Below are positions 1 through 6,266 of a stretch of DNA of 7,610 bases, one piece after another (position 1 is the first letter of the stretch; every line of letters begins with the position of its first letter). The notes beneath the pieces were generated by a model, which worked only from the letters and a program-made list of their open reading frames with translations, was not told where the DNA came from and ran no database searches. Source of the stretch: a bacterium (GTDB taxonomy: Bacteria; Desulfobacterota; UBA8473). The DNA lies in contig WOUX01000037.1 of assembly GCA_009773075.1 (NCBI GenBank), forward strand, positions 1 to 7,610, given 5' to 3'. A program made the position numbers and the translations under genes.

Positions 1-122
1 ATCACTGCGGGTACAATTTAGAGAACGCAACTAATATGCCAATTTCCTTGATCTGCCTCAGGGGTTCTATGCCTTAAATATTTTTGAAAAAATCATTGTA
101 ATAGGTTTCCAAATTTGGTAGA

Positions 123-266
123 TTAAAGATCCTTAGTTTTTAATAGCCAACCTAAATCCAATATGATAGTACCGAAGAAGAGGCCAATAGTCAACGGATA
201 AAAGTTGCCACCCAAGCGGGAAGGACGGCCTGAGATTATGTAGTCCGTTCTGAAAGATGAAATTCT
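123..266 (-). pseudogene. Possible minus-strand gene remnant with a membrane-like C-terminus
   Basis: Read on the minus strand, a frame stays open for 47 codons and ends in TAA (complement of 123-125). An in-frame TGA (complement of 267-269) lies just upstream. The encoded end looks protein-like: a basic stretch (SGRPSRLGGN) is followed by a hydrophobic run (FYPLTIGLFFGTIILDLGW) and a short charged tail (LLKTKDL), like a final membrane helix. There is no convincing start codon or ribosome site. It could be the last piece of a decayed membrane protein or a chance frame. The same bases form hairpins when read as plus-strand RNA, so the two explanations compete. I do not recognise a family. Confidence 0.2.
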
Positions 267-274
267 TCAGGGCG
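162..274 (+). promoter_or_regulatory. Possible structured leader upstream of hppA
   Basis: A TATGAT box at 162-167 resembles a -10 element, but its -35 partner (TTTAAT, 139-144) is poor. Downstream are several potential stems: CAAC/GTTG around AACGGATAAAAGTT; CCC-AAGC-GGG near 211-220; and a 9-bp stem pairing 246-254 (CGTTCTGAA) with 266-274 (TTCAGGGCG), with two G-U pairs and an 11-base loop. A transcript from this box would carry these hairpins into the hppA ribosome-site region. I tried to match it to known riboswitch classes linked to pyrophosphatases (fluoride, c-di-GMP) and saw no consensus core, so this is a structural observation only. Confidence 0.2.
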
Positions 275-307
275 AACAAATCAGAATTCAATAAAAAGGA
301 GGTAATA

Positions 308-364
308 GTGTATGTAACGGAGTCAAATCAATCATTGAGAATCTGGGAGGGAAGGAGATTTTGA
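308..364 (+). CDS. Possible 18-residue leader peptide ahead of hppA
   Basis: An almost ideal ribosome site (AAAGGAGGT, 295-303) sits 5 bases before a GTG at 308. The frame runs 18 codons (begins MYVTESNQSL, ends IWEGRRF) to TGA at 362-364. That TGA overlaps the TTG at 361, giving a TTGA junction typical of coupled translation. An alternative ATG at 312 is followed at once by TAA, so it would be a start-stop pair. A ribosome site this strong with no long gene behind it suggests a translated leader, or the remains of a former start region. No regulatory codon run is evident. The function is unknown. Confidence 0.3.
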   Translation: MYVTESNQSLRIWEGRRF

Positions 365-420
365 AGATTCAACTTAATCAGGATGAAGAAGCAGTAAAAA
401 CGGCTAGAACTAAATTTAAA

Positions 421-435
421 AAGGAGATAAAAAAA
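421..435 (+). promoter_or_regulatory. Ribosome site that decides the hppA start
   Basis: AAGGAG at 421-426 lies 9 bases before ATG 436, which is followed by a signal-peptide-like N-terminus. The in-frame TTG at 361 also has an AAGGAG (352-357), but only 3 bases away, and would add 25 highly charged residues ahead of the hydrophobic segment. I therefore place the start at 436. Confidence 0.6.
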
Positions 436-2847
436 ATGATTTCAATGCTGAAGACTAAGCAATGGGTAAATGTTAGCATATTGAGTTTTGTTCTTCTGTC
501 TTTTGCATCACCCCTCTTTGCAAGTGAAGCAGAGCTTAATATTCCTGTCCTAACCGCGACTCAAAATAACCTATTAATGGTAGGTTTTCTCATTTGTTTT
601 CTGGGGATGTGTTTTGGTCTTTATGAATACGTCAAAGTTAAAGGCCTGCCCGCTCATAAATCAATGTTAGATGTATCAGAGATTATTTTCCAGACCTGTA
701 AGACGTATTTGATCCAGCAAGGCAAGCTCTTGCTTATCCTGGAGATATTTATTGCCGTGTGTATCGGTTATTATTTTGGTGTCTTGCAACAGATGCCGGC
801 CCATGGGGTTTTACTCATTTTAGGCTGGTCAGTGGTTGGGATACTCGGTTCTTATGGCGTGGCGTGGTTTGGAATAAGGATGAATACCCTTGCAAACAGC
901 CGGATGGCATTTGCCTCTCTCGAAGGCAAACCATTAAAATTATTGGATATTCCTTTAAGATCCGGCATGAGCATCGGACTCCTTTTAGTATGTGTGGAAC
1001 TCATTATGATGCTTGCGATTCTGATTTATATCCCCCGTGAATATGCCGGCGCTTGCTTTATAGGTTTTGCTATCGGTGAATCTCTCGGTGCATCCGTGCT
1101 TCGTATGTGTGGTGGTATCTTCACCAAAATTGCGGATATCGGCTCAGATTTAATGAAGATAGTCTTTAATATAAAGGAAGATGACCCTAGAAACCCAGGG
1201 GTTATCGCTGACTGTACCGGTGATAATGCAGGAGACAGTGTTGGTCCTACTGCAGATGGTTTTGAAACCTATGGGGTAACAGGAGTTGCTTTAATCAGCT
1301 TCATCGTGTTAGCGGTTTTCCCGCAATACCAGGCAGAACTCATCACCTGGATATTTATAATGCGAATCCTGATGATTCTTACATCTATTGGCGCGTACTT
1401 TATCAATAAAATGATCACAACGGCTGTCAACGGAGGCAAAAAAAGTATCAACTTTGAAGCCCCTCTTACCTCACTGGTATGGATTACCTCGGTCCTTTCC
1501 ATCATAGTTACATTTATCGTCAGTTACTGGCAGCTTTCTCAATACCCTGATAACCTATGGTTTAAGCTCTCGATCATTATAAGCTGTGGAACTCTTGCAG
1601 CGGCAATTATCCCTGAGCTAGTGAAGTCGTTTACCAGTTCCAAGTCGGCCCACTGTCAGGAGGTAGTAACTGCAGCCCGAGAAGGGGGGGCTTCCCTTGG
1701 TATCCTTTCTGGTCTTGTGGCCGGCAATTTCAGCGCTTTCTGGCTCGGTATAGCTATCACTGGTTTGATGACGGTTGCCTATTTTACCAGTACCTTTGGC
1801 CTTGATAGTTTTATGATCTATTCTTCTATTTTCGCCTTTGGTCTGGTTGCGTTTGGTTTTCTTGGAATGGGGCCGGTTACCATAGCAGTGGACAGTTATG
1901 GGCCTGTTACGGATAATGCCCAGTCTATTTATGAGTTATCCCTGATTGAAACACTCCCGAATATCTCCTCTGAAATTAAAAAGGATTTTGGATTTAAACC
2001 AAACTTTGATACGGCAAAACATCAACTGGAAGAGAACGATAGCTGCGGCAATACCTTTAAAGCCACGGCAAAACCGGTCTTAATCGGTACTGCGGTAGTA
2101 GGCGCCACAACGATGATTTTCGCTTTGATTTTGCTCCTGAAGAAGACATTAGGGGTTGAACCGGAAACCATTTTAAATCTACTGAACCCATACACCTTGT
2201 TAGGTTTCCTCTGCGGTGGAGCGGTAATCTATTGGTTTACCGGGGCTTCGATCCAGGCGGTAACTACAGGGGCTTATCGTGCCGTTCAATATATAAAGGA
2301 TAACATAAAGCTCGATGATAAGACAACGCTGAGCGCTTCCACTGAGAGTTCCAAAGAGGTGGTTAAAATCTGTACGCAGTATGCTCAGAAAGGGATGTTC
2401 AATATCTTCGTTGCCATCTTCTGCTTTACCCTGGCATTTGCCTTCTTTTCTTCGCCGGGTACTTCAAATGCTCCGGCATCCTTCTTTATTAGCTACTTAA
2501 TTTCTATTGCAGTCTTTGGACTGTTCCAGGCTATTTTCATGGCTAATGCAGGCGGGTGTTGGGACAATGCCAAGAAAGTGGTGGAAGTTGATTTAAAGGA
2601 AAAAGGAACTCCCTTGCACGAAGCTACAGTTATTGGAGATACAGTAGGAGACCCCTTTAAGGATACATCTTCAGTTTCATTGAATCCTATCATAAAGTTT
2701 ACCACCCTTTTTGGCATTTTAGCCATGGAAATTGCAATTGCCCCAGGAATGAAGGGCATTGCAGGTTGGGTAGGGATTGTCTTTTTTGTGATAAGCCTGA
2801 TATTTGTATTGCGATCATTTTACGGCATGCGCATCCCGAAGACATAA
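436..2847 (+). CDS. hppA: Membrane-bound proton-translocating pyrophosphatase, K+-independent type
   Basis: This integral membrane enzyme hydrolyses PPi to phosphate and pumps H+ (in some relatives Na+) across the membrane. From ATG 436 it has 803 residues, at the long end for the family (about 660-800). The N-terminus (about residues 1-30) looks like a signal peptide ending in FASPLFAS, followed by many membrane helices. Family motifs are present: EDDPRNPGVIAD (248-259) followed by GDNAGD; the gate region DGFET (D274, E277); VDSYGPVTDNA (D486, D493); DNAKK (from D710); and GDTVGDPFKDTS (D735, D739, K742, D743). GNTFKATA places a lysine (K542) where K+-dependent enzymes have alanine, which marks the K+-independent class. 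The usual DLVGKVE stretch is replaced by DLMKIVF, as in the divergent bacterial branch. An in-frame TTG at 361 would give 828 residues. The gene appears monocistronic and ends in a stem-loop. The PPase assignment is secure; the ion pumped is inferred. Confidence 0.96.
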   Translation: MISMLKTKQWVNVSILSFVLLSFASPLFASEAELNIPVLTATQNNLLMVGFLICFLGMCFGLYEYVKVKGLPAHKSMLDVSEIIFQTCKTYLIQQGKLLLILEIFIAVCIGYYFGVLQQMPAHGVLLILGWSVVGILGSYGVAWFGIRMNTLANSRMAFASLEGKPLKLLDIPLRSGMSIGLLLVCVELIMMLAILIYIPREYAGACFIGFAIGESLGASVLRMCGGIFTKIADIGSDLMKIVFNIKEDDPRNPGVIADCTGDNAGDSVGPTADGFETYGVTGVALISFIVLAVFPQYQAELITWIFIMRILMILTSIGAYFINKMITTAVNGGKKSINFEAPLTSLVWITSVLSIIVTFIVSYWQLSQYPDNLWFKLSIIISCGTLAAAIIPELVKSFTSSKSAHCQEVVTAAREGGASLGILSGLVAGNFSAFWLGIAITGLMTVAYFTSTFGLDSFMIYSSIFAFGLVAFGFLGMGPVTIAVDSYGPVTDNAQSIYELSLIETLPNISSEIKKDFGFKPNFDTAKHQLEENDSCGNTFKATAKPVLIGTAVVGATTMIFALILLLKKTLGVEPETILNLLNPYTLLGFLCGGAVIYWFTGASIQAVTTGAYRAVQYIKDNIKLDDKTTLSASTESSKEVVKICTQYAQKGMFNIFVAIFCFTLAFAFFSSPGTSNAPASFFISYLISIAVFGLFQAIFMANAGGCWDNAKKVVEVDLKEKGTPLHEATVIGDTVGDPFKDTSSVSLNPIIKFTTLFGILAMEIAIAPGMKGIAGWVGIVFFVISLIFVLRSFYGMRIPKT

Positions 2848-2881
2848 AACACATTAATTACTAATAAGTTTCAAATGCTCG

Positions 2882-2919
2882 ATAGTTGGCTTGCTCAATA
2901 TGGGCAAGCCAACTATTTT
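2882..2919 (+). terminator. Strong stem-loop terminator after hppA
   Basis: A perfect 13-bp inverted repeat pairs 2882-2894 (ATAGTTGGCTTGC) with 2904-2916 around a 9-base loop, followed by a short T run (TTTT with A). It starts 34 bases after the hppA stop codon and separates hppA from argF. The T tract is short, so termination strength is inferred from the stem. Confidence 0.8.
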
Positions 2920-3005
2920 AATACCCCTACCTTCCCCCTACCACTGTCGGAGCAGAAGCTAGCGATTGTCCGTTTACTATAAACCCGAGGTTAGGTTAAT
3001 ATTGA

Positions 3006-3965
3006 ATGCAGGCTATTGTTCAGGTGAAAAAGGATCTATTGAGGTTATCATCCCTGACTAAAGGGGAGATGGATCGGATATTTGAAGAGGCTTCAGAGCT
3101 CAAAAGAAGACAAAGAGAAAATGTGGTCTGGAAGCCCCTTTCAGGAAAGATGCTGGCATTGATCTTTGAAAAGCCTTCCACCAGAACCCGTGTCTCTTTT
3201 GAGGTTGCTATGTACCAATTAGGGGGGCATTCCCTGTTTTTGAGCCCCAAAGATATGCAGCTTGACCGTGGAGAAAGTATCGCCGATACTGCCAGGGTTT
3301 TGTCCCGTTATGTGGATGGGATAGTGATCAGGGCATTTTCCCAAAAGCTCGCCGAAGAACTGGCAGAGTTCGCTTCAATCCCTGTGATCAACGGCCTTAC
3401 CGACCTTTTGCATCCCTGTCAGATATTGAGCGACATCTTTACCATCATCGAAAAAAAGGGGAGATACCAGGGCATTAAGATTGCTTATGTAGGTGATGGT
3501 AACAACATAGCCAATTCCTGGGTTGAAGCGGCCTCAAGGTTGGATTTTCATCTCTCTCTAGCCTGTCCTGCTGGGTATCTCCCAGATGAAGACATAATCA
3601 GGATATCTAAAAGGGAGTCTCCTTGTCCCATTGAAGTGATGGTGGACCCTTTCCAGGCAGTAAAGGGGGCGGACATAATCACCACCGATAGTTGGGTGAG
3701 TATGGGAAAGGAAGATGAATATGAAAAGAGGATGATAACCTTTGAAGGCTACCAGATTAATGAAAGGCTGGTAGCTGAGGCGAAAAATGACGTGCTGGTG
3801 ATGCATTGTCTGCCAGCTCACCGTGGAAAGGAGATAACAGATCAGATCATTGACGGAAGGCATTCTATCGTTTTTGACCAGGCAGAGAATAGGCTACACG
3901 TCCAAAAGGCCATATTGGAGATATGGCTGGGTAGAGAAACGAATATGAGGGAGAAGCCCAATTAA
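3006..3965 (+). CDS. argF: Ornithine carbamoyltransferase
   Basis: This cytoplasmic enzyme of arginine biosynthesis transfers the carbamoyl group of carbamoyl phosphate to ornithine, giving citrulline. The 319-residue length is normal for the family. The carbamoyl-phosphate site STRTR is at residues 58-62 and HPCQ at 136-139. The ornithine-binding parts follow: GDGNNIANSW (163-172), the D-x-W-x-S-M-G motif as DSWVSMG (228-234), and HCLPAHRG (267-274) with the catalytic cysteine C268. This set distinguishes it from aspartate and acetylornithine carbamoyltransferases. The start is uncertain: ATG 3006 has only a weak upstream AGG, and GTG 3024 (residue 7) would begin nearer the usual KKDLL start. 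No other arginine gene is visible in the window, so it seems to be a lone locus here. The anabolic role is inferred from family membership. Confidence 0.95.
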   Translation: MQAIVQVKKDLLRLSSLTKGEMDRIFEEASELKRRQRENVVWKPLSGKMLALIFEKPSTRTRVSFEVAMYQLGGHSLFLSPKDMQLDRGESIADTARVLSRYVDGIVIRAFSQKLAEELAEFASIPVINGLTDLLHPCQILSDIFTIIEKKGRYQGIKIAYVGDGNNIANSWVEAASRLDFHLSLACPAGYLPDEDIIRISKRESPCPIEVMVDPFQAVKGADIITTDSWVSMGKEDEYEKRMITFEGYQINERLVAEAKNDVLVMHCLPAHRGKEITDQIIDGRHSIVFDQAENRLHVQKAILEIWLGRETNMREKPN

Positions 3966-4046
3966 GGTCGGTGCATATAGGCATATTCCTTGCTATGGAA
4001 GTGAAGAGGAAGTAATTCATCTCAAGGTAAAATAAGAGGGAGTATA

Positions 4047-4130
4047 GTGTCAAAAAAAATTTTTGATCTGTTGGGAGTATGGAAAAAAGTTGATGTGTTT
4101 TTGAAGAAGAGGTTTGATGAATATCATTAA
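4047..4130 (+). CDS. Possible 27-residue small basic protein ahead of the CBS gene
   Basis: GTG at 4047 is preceded by GAGGGAG (4036-4042), a good ribosome site. The frame runs 27 codons to TAA at 4128-4130, and AAGGAGGT, the ribosome site of the next gene, begins at the very next base. The peptide (begins MSKKIFDLLGVW, then KKVDVFLKKR, ends FDEYH) would form one amphipathic, lysine-rich helix with aliphatic and aromatic residues on one side. The layout suggests translational coupling to the CBS/ACT protein. It may be a real small protein, perhaps a partner or membrane-touching peptide, or a leader frame that delivers ribosomes to the next start. I recognise no family, and it is too short for coding statistics to decide. 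Confidence 0.45.
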   Translation: MSKKIFDLLGVWKKVDVFLKKRFDEYH

Positions 4131-4144
4131 AAGGAGGTCTCAAT

Positions 4145-4801
4145 ATGTTAGTAAAGAATTGGATGACAACAAATTTAATCACCATTGATGAATATGAATC
4201 CATGCACACGGCTATAAAGCTGATGAATGAAAATAGGATCCGACGTCTGCCTGTTGTGAAAAAAGGGAAATTGATAGGGATTGTAACGAATCTCGATATT
4301 AACAGAGAATCGGCATCCAAGGCTACAAGTTTGGCTATTAACGAGTTGAATTATCTTATAGATAAGATAAAGATTAAAGACATTATGACAAAGAAGAACC
4401 TAAAAACCATTTCTCCAACAGATACAGTAGAGGAAGCGGCTTTGATTATGTCAGAAGAAAAGATTGGGGTACTTCCTGTAGTGGAGGATGGAAAGCTGGT
4501 AGGGATTATCACGGAGTCGGATTTATTTAAGGTCCTCATCAGTATGACAGGCGTTCGACAAGGTGGTATACAGTTTGCATTTGAGCTTCAAGATAAACCT
4601 GGTTCTATTAAAGAAGTTGCCGATGTACTACGGTCCTACGGAGGGCGTATGCTCTGCATAATGACATCGTATGAACAGGCCAAAGAAGGATACCGTCATG
4701 CTTACATAAGAATGAAGAATATCAATAGGAATAAGATTGAGCCGTTGAGGAAAGAGTTGCAAAAATTCAATTTGATGTATATATCAGACAGTAAAGAGTA
4801 G
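4145..4801 (+). CDS. CBS-CBS-ACT domain protein, AcuB-like
   Basis: This is a 218-residue cytoplasmic protein. A first CBS motif starts at VKNWMTTNLITI (about 3-55, with RIRRLPVV and KLIGIVTNLD). A second starts at KIKDIMTKKN (about 75-132, with IGVLPVVEDGKLVGIITESDL). An ACT-like domain with the typical opening FELQDKPGSIKEVADVL fills the C-terminus (about 145-210). Paired CBS domains usually bind adenine nucleotides and ACT domains usually bind amino acids, so a ligand-sensing regulator is likely; the ligands are unknown. Order and length match Bacillus AcuB (about 214 residues), but no acetoin genes are nearby, so I do not assign that symbol or role. The ribosome site AAGGAGGT at 4131-4138 is strong and well spaced. 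It may be co-transcribed with argF or with the 27-codon frame just upstream. Confidence 0.9.
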   Translation: MLVKNWMTTNLITIDEYESMHTAIKLMNENRIRRLPVVKKGKLIGIVTNLDINRESASKATSLAINELNYLIDKIKIKDIMTKKNLKTISPTDTVEEAALIMSEEKIGVLPVVEDGKLVGIITESDLFKVLISMTGVRQGGIQFAFELQDKPGSIKEVADVLRSYGGRMLCIMTSYEQAKEGYRHAYIRMKNINRNKIEPLRKELQKFNLMYISDSKE

Positions 4802-4899
4802 ACAAGAAAGATGCAAAAAGGCTCTCTCCTTGCAGTGAGATAGTTTCGGAAGAGGCTGCCTTAGAGGCTAAAAAGATTGGTGATAGAGGATCGTACAGG

Positions 4900-5076
4900 T
4901 TGATTCTACATGTGCCCCCCAGTTACCATATTTTCTTTGGTGAGAGTAGGAAGACCTTGGGATTAAAACTGGGCTCTTCCGATAGCACTCGAGAGAGGGG
5001 TAAAGAGTGCAATTTCTGCGGTGAGTTTGGGAAATTAACTGGACATTTTCGATATTTACTCATATACTATATATAA
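4900..5076 (+). CDS. Uncertain 58-residue open frame with a CxxC motif
   Basis: A frame stays open from 4795 to TAA at 5074-5076 (93 codons). Its only plausible starts are TTG 4900 (GAGGA at 4886-4890, 9 bases upstream) and GTG 4912. The product would contain VPPSYHIFFGESRKTL and a CNFCGEFGKL segment (CxxC), and end in a hydrophobic, tyrosine-rich tail. Codon choice does not look absurd for this genome, but the 3' end runs into promoter-like sequence for the next gene and two hairpins lie inside. It could be a decayed gene that lost its start, a small metal-binding protein, or chance. No family recognised. Confidence 0.2.
   Translation: MILHVPPSYHIFFGESRKTLGLKLGSSDSTRERGKECNFCGEFGKLTGHFRYLLIYYI
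4949..5010 (+). other. Two adjacent hairpins in the gap before the Rrf2 unit
   Basis: GGAAGA (4949-4954) pairs with TCTTCC (4975-4980), and GCACTC (4985-4990) pairs perfectly with GAGTGC (5005-5010) around a 14-base loop. Neither is followed by a T tract, so they are not ordinary terminators. They could be part of a small structured RNA or a 3' end structure for the CBS transcript. Known riboswitch cores were not recognised. The rest of the 4802-5151 gap holds the uncertain open frame and the promoter region described separately. Confidence 0.25.
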
Positions 5077-5102
5077 TCATTTAACTAGACATTTCTAATA
5101 TT
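5037..5102 (+). repeat. Duplicated 20-bp promoter/operator block
   Basis: The 20 bases at 5037-5056 and 5083-5102 match at 16 positions (consensus AACT-R-GACATTT, then variable bases, then ATATT), 46 bases apart. Each copy contains a -35-like RGACA. In addition TCTAATAT occurs twice (5094-5101 and 5104-5111) with a 10-base period, one helical turn. The arrangement suggests two similar protein-binding sites or tandem promoters. Confidence 0.35.
5040..5068 (+). promoter_or_regulatory. Sigma-70-like promoter for the 5152-6266 unit
   Basis: TGGACA at 5040-5045 (5 of 6 bases of TTGACA) is 17 bases from TATACT at 5063-5068 (4 of 6 bases of TATAAT). A second possible -10, TATAAT, is at 5072-5077 but lacks a well-placed -35. 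This is the best promoter in the window by eye. It would give a 5' leader of about 75 bases before the ATG at 5152, containing the palindrome at 5086-5107. Confidence 0.45.
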
Positions 5103-5107
5103 GTCTA
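5086..5107. promoter_or_regulatory. Palindromic operator candidate, possible Rrf2 site
   Basis: TAGACA (5086-5091) and TGTCTA (5102-5107) form a 6-bp inverted repeat separated by 10 A/T-rich bases. The site is downstream of the TGGACA/TATACT promoter and its left arm may also serve as a -35 (TAGACA, 17 bases before TATGAA at 5109-5114). A long A/T-rich palindrome next to the promoter of a unit encoding an Rrf2 regulator fits autoregulation, which is known for this family. Binding itself is inferred. Confidence 0.35.
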
Positions 5108-5151
5108 ATATGAACTAAAAAATAGGCAGTAACTAAGGAATTTATAAATAG

Positions 5152-5826
5152 ATGTTACCATCTTCTGTAGAAATAGAATGCTTCAACAAACTGAAAGGAT
5201 GGCGCCTCCATTTTGCATGGCTGAGGTTAATGGATGGAGAACACGAGGCTGCCTTGCGTATTGCCATCGATGGGGCAGTTTCCATATTTCAGAGAAAATT
5301 CTTTGATAAACCGTATATGGACGAACCTGTCGTTCTCTCCACTCGTTCACTTTTAATGAACGGGGGGCTTTCCAAAGAGAGGTGTGTATCGTCATTCGAA
5401 CTCTTAGCTAAAAGAGTTTTTAGTGGTCAGGGTATTGAGGCTGAAAAGCCAGGTGTGATCTTCAGAGACCTTCTTTCTTTGAAATCCATGTGCCCATGGA
5501 GTGTCATGGATATTTCCCAGGTCTCTTTCCCTTTGCTCTTTCGTATGGGAAAAGAAGGGGAAATGTTGAATCAGACAGACAGCAATTTCAGCCTGAAGGG
5601 ATGTCCTGTGCTTTGTGACAGAGTTGGAAAAATCTGGACACCAATTACCCTTGCTGATGAGACCGGCATTGATGCATCATGCAGCGACATACTTCTTGTT
5701 TGCTATTCTCCCATTGAACAAGCAAGAAAGGTGGCTGCAAAGACACATTTGGGAAGTATGGTGCACATGACACAGTCATTTCGTTTCGTTATTGAACGAG
5801 CATTTTTGCCAAAGGAGGAGTTGTAA
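5152..5826 (+). CDS. Hypothetical protein, possibly B3/B4-like, paired with Rrf2 regulator
   Basis: This is a 224-residue soluble protein with no signal peptide or membrane helix. Residues about 95-190 resemble the B3/B4 fold found in phenylalanyl-tRNA synthetase beta chains and in stand-alone proteins: FRDLLSLKSMCPWSVMDIS (104-122), then FRMGKEGE (130-137), a CPVLC-DRVGK strand-turn region (151-160), and LADETGIDASCSDILLVCY (167-185). The similarity is by pattern only and could be wrong. Seven cysteines (10, 78, 114, 151, 155, 177, 184) are notable, including C-x3-C and C-x6-C spacings. The start is ATG 5152 with AAGGA at 5135-5139, a rather long 12-base spacing. The Rrf2 gene begins 5 bases after its stop codon and has its ribosome site inside this gene, so the two are coupled. 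The function is not established. Confidence 0.75.
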   Translation: MLPSSVEIECFNKLKGWRLHFAWLRLMDGEHEAALRIAIDGAVSIFQRKFFDKPYMDEPVVLSTRSLLMNGGLSKERCVSSFELLAKRVFSGQGIEAEKPGVIFRDLLSLKSMCPWSVMDISQVSFPLLFRMGKEGEMLNQTDSNFSLKGCPVLCDRVGKIWTPITLADETGIDASCSDILLVCYSPIEQARKVAAKTHLGSMVHMTQSFRFVIERAFLPKEEL

Positions 5827-5831
5827 TCTAA

Positions 5832-6266
5832 ATGCGATTGTCTTGTAGAGGAAGATATGTTACTAGAGCGATGATTGAACTTGCGCTTCATCATGGGAAA
5901 GAACCGCTACCCCTAGCAATAATAGAGAAAAATCAGGGCATTTCAAAGAAATACTTGACTCAATTAATGGGTGTTCTAAAACTGGCTGGGCTCATAAGGG
6001 TCATTAGAGGAAAAAACGGAGGATATCTGCTTGCTCGTGCCCCTTCAGAAATAACCCTGGCTGACATCCTGTATGCTGTCGAAGGAGATATGTCGCTCAT
6101 TGAATGTGTTAAAGATGCGAAATTATGCTACCGATCTGACGAATGCATATCGCGTCCAACCTGGGTTGAGCTTAGTGAGCTAATCAAGGACTACTTGGGA
6201 ACTACTACTTTAGAAGACATTCTTAAGAAAGGTATCCTCTTGCAGATGTCTGGTGCAAGTAAATAA
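5832..6266 (+). CDS. Rrf2-family transcriptional regulator with Fe-S-type cysteines
   Basis: A 144-residue DNA-binding protein of the Rrf2 family (IscR, NsrR, CymR relatives). It starts in the usual way (MRLSCRGRYVTRAMIELALH). A winged helix-turn-helix covers about residues 25-66, with ISKKYLTQLMGVLKLAGLI as recognition region and RGKNGGYLLAR as the wing. LADILYAVEGDMSL (76-89) is the family dimer-helix segment. C92, C99 and C105 give C-x6-C-x5-C, at the positions where IscR and NsrR bind a 2Fe-2S or 4Fe-4S cluster, so iron-sulfur, redox or NO sensing is likely. AAAGGAGGAG (5811-5820) in the end of the preceding gene is the ribosome site, about 12 bases from ATG 5832. It probably controls its own unit through the palindrome at 5086-5107. 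Which signal it senses cannot be told from sequence. Confidence 0.92.
   Translation: MRLSCRGRYVTRAMIELALHHGKEPLPLAIIEKNQGISKKYLTQLMGVLKLAGLIRVIRGKNGGYLLARAPSEITLADILYAVEGDMSLIECVKDAKLCYRSDECISRPTWVELSELIKDYLGTTTLEDILKKGILLQMSGASK

Noticed and set aside
2..76. Minus-strand frame reading IEPLRQIKEIGILVAFSKL and ending in TGA at the left edge
   Set aside because: It looks like a protein C-terminus but is only about 23 codons between stops with no start or match. It could equally be chance, so it is not listed as a gene.
191..204. TCAACGGATAAAAG, identical to a short stretch of bacterial 23S rRNA
   Set aside because: Only 14 bases match and the flanks diverge at once, so it is not an rRNA fragment.
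181..280. Fluoride or c-di-GMP riboswitch upstream of a pyrophosphatase gene
   Set aside because: The conserved cores of these classes are not present; only generic stems are seen.
361..435. TTG 361 as the start of the pyrophosphatase
   Set aside because: Its ribosome site is too close (3 bases), and the 25 added residues are highly charged and precede a signal-peptide-like start that has its own well-spaced site.
4811..4842. Short ATG frame just after the CBS gene
   Set aside because: It stops after ten codons and has no ribosome site.
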